DNA of 64,000 nt. Origin: Lycocorax pyrrhopterus obiensis. Lineage: Eukaryota; Chordata; Aves; Passeriformes; Paradisaeidae. Of the stretch, positions 58,901 through 64,000 are shown piece by piece. Under the pieces are notes generated by a model that saw only the letters and a list, made by a program, of their open reading frames with translations, was not told the origin of the DNA and made no database searches. The DNA is taken from the NCBI GenBank assembly GCA_014706295.1, contig JACSVZ010000004.1, positions 87,737,047 to 87,801,046 on the forward strand, written 5' to 3'. The position numbers were made by a program, and so were the translations under genes. Position 1 is the first letter of the stretch, and the number at the start of each line of letters is the position of its first letter.

Positions 58901-59373
58901 TTAACTTCTGTAGTGCTTTGCACTGAGGTATTCCTGTCCTTGCCTCTTTTTTTTTTCTCAAATATATCTGCAGGATTTGGATTCAGGATGTGGTTTTTTG
59001 CTTTTTCTTTTCTTCTTTCCACTTTTTACTAGATGAATCTTAACTCTTTAATATTAATTTCTCCCATTCCCATCTGGGAAACTAAGGTAAACTTTATTGC
59101 ACCAGCATTACAGATCAGAAAAAGCTACTGTCTTTCTCTGTTTAATAAGTATGTCTGACAAGTAAAAATCCAAGTCACCTGATCTTTAAGTTGTAAAGGA
59201 TGGAATTATAATTTCCTTACTTTCACTGGCTTTACTGTTGCTTCTTACAGGCTTTTAAAGGAAGAATCAGCAACATTCCAACAATCAAAAAATTCTTGCA
59301 GCCTGGCAGCCAGAGGAAGCCACCAACAGATGAGAAGTTTGTTGCTGTTGTGAGGAAAATATTCAATATCTAA
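52924..59373 (+). CDS. GSTA: Gene F: alpha-class glutathione S-transferase, complete, diverged (222 residues)
   Basis: Coding exons are 52924-53010, 54397-54448, 54683-54815, 55383-55524, 58366-58497 and 59251-59373, with the same sizes and phases as genes B and E but much longer introns 2 and 5. Tyr9, Arg45, Gln54-Val55-Pro56, Gln67-Thr68, Asp101 and Arg131 are present. Two active-site positions are unusual: Thr10 replaces the pocket Phe10, and Lys15 replaces the conserved Arg15. Residues 107-111 read MYHPF, and the tail is [17 protein letters not shown]. It shares no intron similarity with the array, so it is an older paralogue; exon 5 resembles gene A. It is the cluster member next to TMEM14A. 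AATAAA is at 59575. Confidence 0.95.
55841..56175 (-). repeat. CR1 element in intron 5 of gene F
   Basis: CATAGAATTGTTAAGGTTGG, then AAAAGACCTAAGATGATCAAG and TTTCAGGGTGTTGTAGAGAG, is a reverse-oriented CR1 3' end. It is longer and better preserved than those of the array. Confidence 0.85.
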
Positions 59374-59574
59374 TCTGATAAAGATAACCCAACCATACGT
59401 AGTATATTACCAGAGCTTGCCTTGTAAGTGTAAATTGCATAGATATACTGTGTAACTTGCATCATATGGCCAGTGTTGAAACAATACACTGTGAATACAC
59501 TTTTAAATTAGAGTAAAAGGCTAATTTGGACCTGTTAAGTCCAGAAAGCAGTATTTCCTGAAGCAGTTATATGA

Positions 59575-59580
59575 AATAAA
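59575..59580 (+). terminator. Polyadenylation signal of gene F
   Basis: AATAAA, 202 bases after the stop codon. Confidence 0.7.
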
Positions 59581-59599
59581 ATATGCTGATACTTTGTGT

Positions 59600-61400
59600 G
59601 TGCTTGATTACTGTGCCTGCCTGGTAAGGTAAAATGCTTCAACTGCAGCTTCCGGAGTACTGTAGAAAGCCACATGATCCCTAACCCCCCTTTTTTAAAC
59701 TGCAGTAGAGAGGAGCCACACCATGAGAAGTCATTTAAATTCAGGCCTAGAATCTTTTAGGTTGGTTCTCTAGGTCATCTCCTAGAAAGTTTGCTGTTCC
59801 CCCCGCTGTATTTCACTGCTGTCTGTACTTTCAGAGCTGCAATTTAAAAATTAAGTAAATAAAACCTTTAAAAATAAAATCAAAAGTCATGATCCTTTTA
59901 AGTTTACGGGCAGAAGTAAGAAACTTTTCTAATCTTCACATGAATATCTTAGAAGCAATTTTTTCACTGAAAGATCAAAGTCCTTGTGTTTAATTGGCCT
60001 GATGTGGTTTTCATCCACTGAAAGTACCTATTCCCTTGCTGTTCTTTTTGCTGCTTGGCTGGCTGGTCAGTGAGGCAAATGCCCCTTGAGTGTGGTTTTT
60101 TTTAAGGTTTTACCTTCTGCAGTCACTTCCCACAGTTATAAAGCAAAGTGCACTGGCTGCTTACCTTTTCACTAAGAGTGACTTTTACCTCAACAGTGCT
60201 TAAAGCATGCAGTATTATGTCAGATTCTTTACCCTAATTTCATGGGAACCATCACTATTTCCTTTATGAACATTGCTATAAACCATCCTTCTTTGCACTT
60301 AGTTGTTTCTCCTCAGTAGGACTCCAATTGAATAGGCAACAGTCACCCAGTGTACATAATGAATTGCTGCCCAGCAAAGTTAACTCCTTTCCTGACTTGT
60401 GCCTAAGAAGAGCCACGTGCATCTCAGAGGTACAAACCACAAGTGCCCCAGTTACCGGGGCACTGCTGAGTTCCAAACAGGTTTACATTAAAATTACCTC
60501 AGTCGCTGGAAGCAGTGCTTTGCCATGCCCACCACAGTACTCGTTTCACTGGGCTGTTCCTCTCTTCCAAACAAGTGCTATGATTTAGGAACCACCACAA
60601 AGACTGGCACAGGACGTTGCTGTTGTGTTTTGTGAGTGCAGCTGCCATTCCAGTCTGAAATCCGTAACGTACCAGCTTAATCACCTGTGAGCCTGGCACC
60701 ATCTGGAGGTGACTGATACCAACATTCACGAGCAAAAGATTCCAGAGCTGAAGGCTGTGGTTTGGGGTTGGTAAGAATTTTTTTGTGTCATGTTGGCCTG
60801 CCCCCCCTTTATTTTTTATTGTCAGTTGTGCCTTAGACATCTAAGCTGCTCACAAGGCCTTGTCACCACCTAAGCCCCTGACAAGAAAAATAAGCTTGGT
60901 ATTTTTCTCGTGGATTTGTGCAGCACTGAGATCTGATACATGATAACCTTCATAAGCGACCTTTGTATGAAAAAAATGAAAAGCAGCAAAATTTCTCTTT
61001 GTCTTCAAGAGTGTACCCACCCATACTGTTTCCTAATGATTTTGCTTACATTCCCTGTACACCAGAAGACAGTCTTAGCCAAGCTTTGAGACCCAGGCAA
61101 TATTTATTTTGTACACAAATCAAAGCAACTTCAATCCCTGACTAGTTTATGGCTGAACAGTCTCCTTTGCTTACGGGGGGGGACTTCAGAAAGACAATCT
61201 GTGTAAGAGTGGAATGGCAAACCTGTTCCAGAGTGCTGACAGTTTGGAACCTCTCTGTGCAGTGATGAACCTCAGCCATGGTTCATGTCAGTGGCAATTT
61301 ACAGCATGCTACATGTTTTAAACCACTACTGAGCACCAGACTCTTTCATTGAAAAAATGGCTCACTTGTCTGCTTAAAAAATTGATAAGCTTCGAACATT
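59600..61400. other. Intergenic DNA between the convergent genes F and TMEM14A
   Basis: No exon, RNA gene or clear repeat recognised. Frames present are short and unconserved. Confidence 0.45.
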
Positions 61401-61406
61401 TTATAT

Positions 61407-61412
61407 TTTATT
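61407..61412 (-). terminator. Candidate polyadenylation signal of TMEM14A
   Basis: TTTATT on the + strand (AATAAA on the - strand) lies 522 bases beyond the TMEM14A stop. Other hexamers exist further out (near 60806), so the true end is uncertain. Confidence 0.4.
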
Positions 61413-61933
61413 TGAACACTGATAATAGTTTTTACATTTAGAACCAGCGGAGCAAGAACGTGTGTTGGAAAGGAAGTTGGTTTTCTAGTGCAACACAGTA
61501 CAGGCCCAAGACATTTTTGATTTAAAACTGATTATTTAATCTCAGAAACTGCAAAATTATACTTCAATACAAGATACCTTTTTAGCATAAACATGTATTT
61601 ATATATATTCTTCTCTCAGAGATACAGTGCAAGAGTAATTCAATTTCCTGAGGCGCTCTGCACCCCTAAAAGAGATCAAACTTAAAAAGAAAGGTCCCTT
61701 GAGTTAATAGACTGCTTAACTGAAAGTAGATCAAAATATACCAACAAAACACTTGCTTTAGTTGTTAAAAAAAGCTTTTAAAATATCAGCACATGTCAAT
61801 AATCAAATAACAGGTACAGATCTTTTACAGAAAATATAAATGCAGTGTAAGACTTGTGTTCAAACTTGTTTTTCAAGTATGGAGAGCATGTCTGTTTGGT
61901 GGGCATGGCAGTCATATTCAGTTCTAAATTCTC

Positions 61934-63049
61934 CTACAGCAGCATAAAAACAAGCCTCAAAATCATCAAAAGGCTGAAAAAAACCCAAAACAAGGAAACA
62001 TAAATATAGCTGTCATTAATCAAACCAGTAAAAGTCATCATTAAATAACAGTGCATTCATAAATAACTGACACTAGAGTCTCTATTAAGCCATCTTTTCA
62101 AGTGTCTAAATCTACAGTCTCAGTGTCTGTTGAAAAACAAAGCCCACCCAGGCTGGAAAAGCAATCCACAATGGACAATAACATTTTCCAGTGTAAGTCC
62201 CGATTCTTAAATTTTGCACCTTGACAATTTACTTCTGATTTTTTTCCTCCCTGTATGTAACTGAAGTAAAACACAATGGTGTTATATTAAATCTGGTAAC
62301 AATGAAGCAGCAGTTATTCCTTCAGAAGATGGGGATTCTGATTTAGACTTCAAAAAATGTTTTGAGTTACAGACTCATCGGGAAAAAAGTTTTGAACTTA
62401 TTCCATAATTTAATTCCAAAATAATAAGTTCAGAAAATTGTATTTTCCAGAATGCCAAACAGCAGCAATAAAGCAGCTGGAACAGTTAGAAACATCATAA
62501 TTTGCATTAATACTGACCACAGTTCTTAGCTCAGGTCAAAAATGTCCTGGTTTTCAACAGTACTGTGCTTCCAGTGGTTTTGAATGCAGCCAAAACTAAA
62601 CCAAAGTGTTGGCCTTTTTTTTAAGATGACTGTGTTGTATGAAATTAGACTAATTTTACGCAGATGTGTTCGAAAACACTAAGGCTTATCCAGGTTCTTC
62701 CAAAGGCCTTATCAATATGCATTAATATTTAACTGCTGACCTCTCCTTTCTGTGCTGAGAAAGTCACTTCTTATCAGCTGTATCTGCCTAGTGAGAGAAA
62801 AAAGCTCACTGCAAACAGGACTCTCCAAACTAATTTCACTTAAGCTGTATAGTTGCTGAATGACAGTGACTTCCATCAATACTGCCTTGAATCAGGTGTG
62901 AAATGGCAACTATTTGAAAACCAGTGAAATCTTTACATTAAGATCTGCAATATATATTTACCTCAGGCATGCTACTAGTCCGGCTGGCATTAATTTCTTG
63001 GACCTCTTGAACCGCATTCCCATTATAATGGTCAAAAGAAAAGATGAAA
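61934..63049 (-). CDS. TMEM14A: TMEM14A, last two coding exons
   Basis: On the - strand, exon 62962-63049 (88 nt) follows the acceptor TTTTACAG and encodes IMGMRFKRSKKLMPAGLVAC, part of the characteristic transmembrane hairpin of the TMEM14 family. It splices (donor GTAAAT) to the terminal exon 61934-61973, which encodes LLMILRLVFMLL and ends in TAG. The phases agree (AG plus C gives Ser). TMEM14A is a small multi-pass membrane protein; mitochondrial and ER locations are reported for the family. The 5' exons lie beyond the window. The gene is convergent with GSTA gene F, as TMEM14A is with the GSTA cluster in mammals, which supports the identification. Confidence 0.88.
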
Positions 63050-64000
63050 CTGTAAAAGACAATCCAATATATTTATGTTCTCACTTTTTGCAGTGGACCA
63101 CTCAGGAACATGTGGAGTTATCAAAGGTCATTGCTGTTTTCTTATGAACTGCAATTTAGTAAAACATTAGATCAGAGATAAGAGTCTATAAAAACATTCT
63201 TGCTTTTCCAAAATACACCATTATGATTTCTTTCAGCTACAAATAAGGAGTCCATGTGCAGCAAAATGCTAAATCCTATTCCATGGAGACTAAGTAAGTT
63301 TGTCAGTCAGTCAATTTTACTCACCCATATCTACATCCATGGGGATACAAATAAAGGAGAAAGAATCTTGGCCATAGCAGTAACATGTATACTGAATTAC
63401 AGGAATAGTGTCTCATAAATCACACCACCCTAGATCATTGCGGCTGTTTTCCAACTGTTCAAGGAGCTAGAGCATTCAACTTATTTTCTGCTTCATTTTT
63501 AGAATATTAGCTCTTTATTTGCTGAGCCTTAAAAACTATACTGGAAGGTTTGGCACTTGTTTTTGCTACAGAATATGGCTATTGACATCTCCTTCTTCAT
63601 GACCACGAGTTCCTTTGTAGCCTTTTGCTACGAGGGAACCATCCTTGCCTGTGACAAGAGCTGGGCAGCCCAAGAGGGCAATAACTGCAGCACAAGCAGC
63701 AGAGAACAAACATCATGAAAGAACCTGCATCTTCTTCCTGGAGTAGTCTTAACTAAAAATGGAGGCAGCAATGAACTCATCAGGCATGGGGATTTCATCT
63801 TGAACTATGGCTGCAGAGGGCGACATAAATGAGAAGGTTGAGGAGAACACATAAAACTGCAAAGATAGCTACCTTCATTAAAGAACTGTCACTTGAAATG
63901 CTTCCTAGAAGTACACAGAGAGGCAGAACTTCTCATGAGCAGCGGGGCTTTATCACTCTCTCGCAGCCAAAGTAATGGCAGTTACACAGATCTCTTCCCT
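63050..64000 (-). other. Presumed TMEM14A intron; no certain exon
   Basis: The preceding TMEM14A exon (ending in phase 1) was not found. The - strand has a 27-residue frame with a hydrophobic start (63795-63878) and a shifted coding-like stretch (about 63572-63690). I could not assign either. Confidence 0.35.

Noticed and set aside
61860..61975. A second open - strand frame after the same acceptor (starting PFDDFEAC)
   Set aside because: The phase required by the upstream exon, and the match to the TMEM14 family C-terminus, select the other frame ending at 61934.
63326..63392. Candidate 67-base - strand exon ending in GTGAGT before TMEM14A exon 62962-63049
   Set aside because: The phase would fit, but the peptide does not resemble the TMEM14 family glycine-rich helices.
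1..64000. CRISPR, operon-like or defence-system organisation, tRNA or rRNA genes
   Set aside because: The window is a vertebrate nuclear locus. No clustered palindromic repeats with spacers, no polycistronic spacing and no tRNA cloverleaf were seen.

Overview
The window is vertebrate nuclear DNA, almost certainly from a bird. It has split genes with GT-AG introns, CR1 retrotransposon 3' ends, endogenous retroviruses (ERVs), and proteins recognisable as alpha-class glutathione S-transferases (GSTA). The species cannot be fixed from the sequence; the coding sequences do not look like chicken and a passerine is possible. The main content is a GSTA gene cluster on the + strand. It ends tail-to-tail against TMEM14A on the - strand, the same neighbour arrangement as the mammalian GSTA cluster.

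Layout. 265-1814 holds the last three coding exons of an upstream paralogue (gene A). 3283-48766 is a young direct tandem array of four near-identical units, each with one seven-exon GSTA gene (B, C, D, E), a TATA promoter and non-coding first exon, three CR1 fragments, and a relic of GST exon 4 upstream of the promoter. B (5241-9898) and E (42870-47546) are intact and encode 222 residues. C has one extra base in an A-run of exon 3. D has several 1-2 base losses in exons 5-7. A solo LTR (TSD ACTG) lies at the ends of units B, C and D. A whole but defective gammaretrovirus-like provirus, antisense to the GST genes, sits at the identical site (TSD CTTA) in units C and D (19129-25269 and 33706-39797). 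It was inserted once and then copied with the unit.

48767-50343 holds unassigned GC-rich DNA, an LTR-like stretch and a strong CpG island. This is followed by a more diverged intact GSTA gene (F, coding exons 52924-59373) with long introns. 61934-63049 (- strand) holds the last two coding exons of TMEM14A; the rest of that gene lies beyond the window.

How the genes fit together. All paralogues keep the glutathione-site residues (Tyr9, Gln54-Val55-Pro56, Gln67-Thr68, Asp101, Arg131). They differ in a few codons for the electrophile pocket and in promoter motifs, so the locus looks like a detoxification array diversifying by duplication and gene conversion. The most notable signals are: (1) a five-codon block (residues 107-111) that is radically different between units whose introns are almost identical; (2) a Nrf2/ARE-like motif that is reciprocally present or absent between the B and C/D/E promoters; (3) an APOBEC-like G-to-A load in GG/GA contexts confined to gag-pol of one of two segmentally duplicated proviruses; and (4) an indel-rich tract (about 31.4-39.1 kb) that looks like poor consensus quality and undermines the pseudogene calls there.
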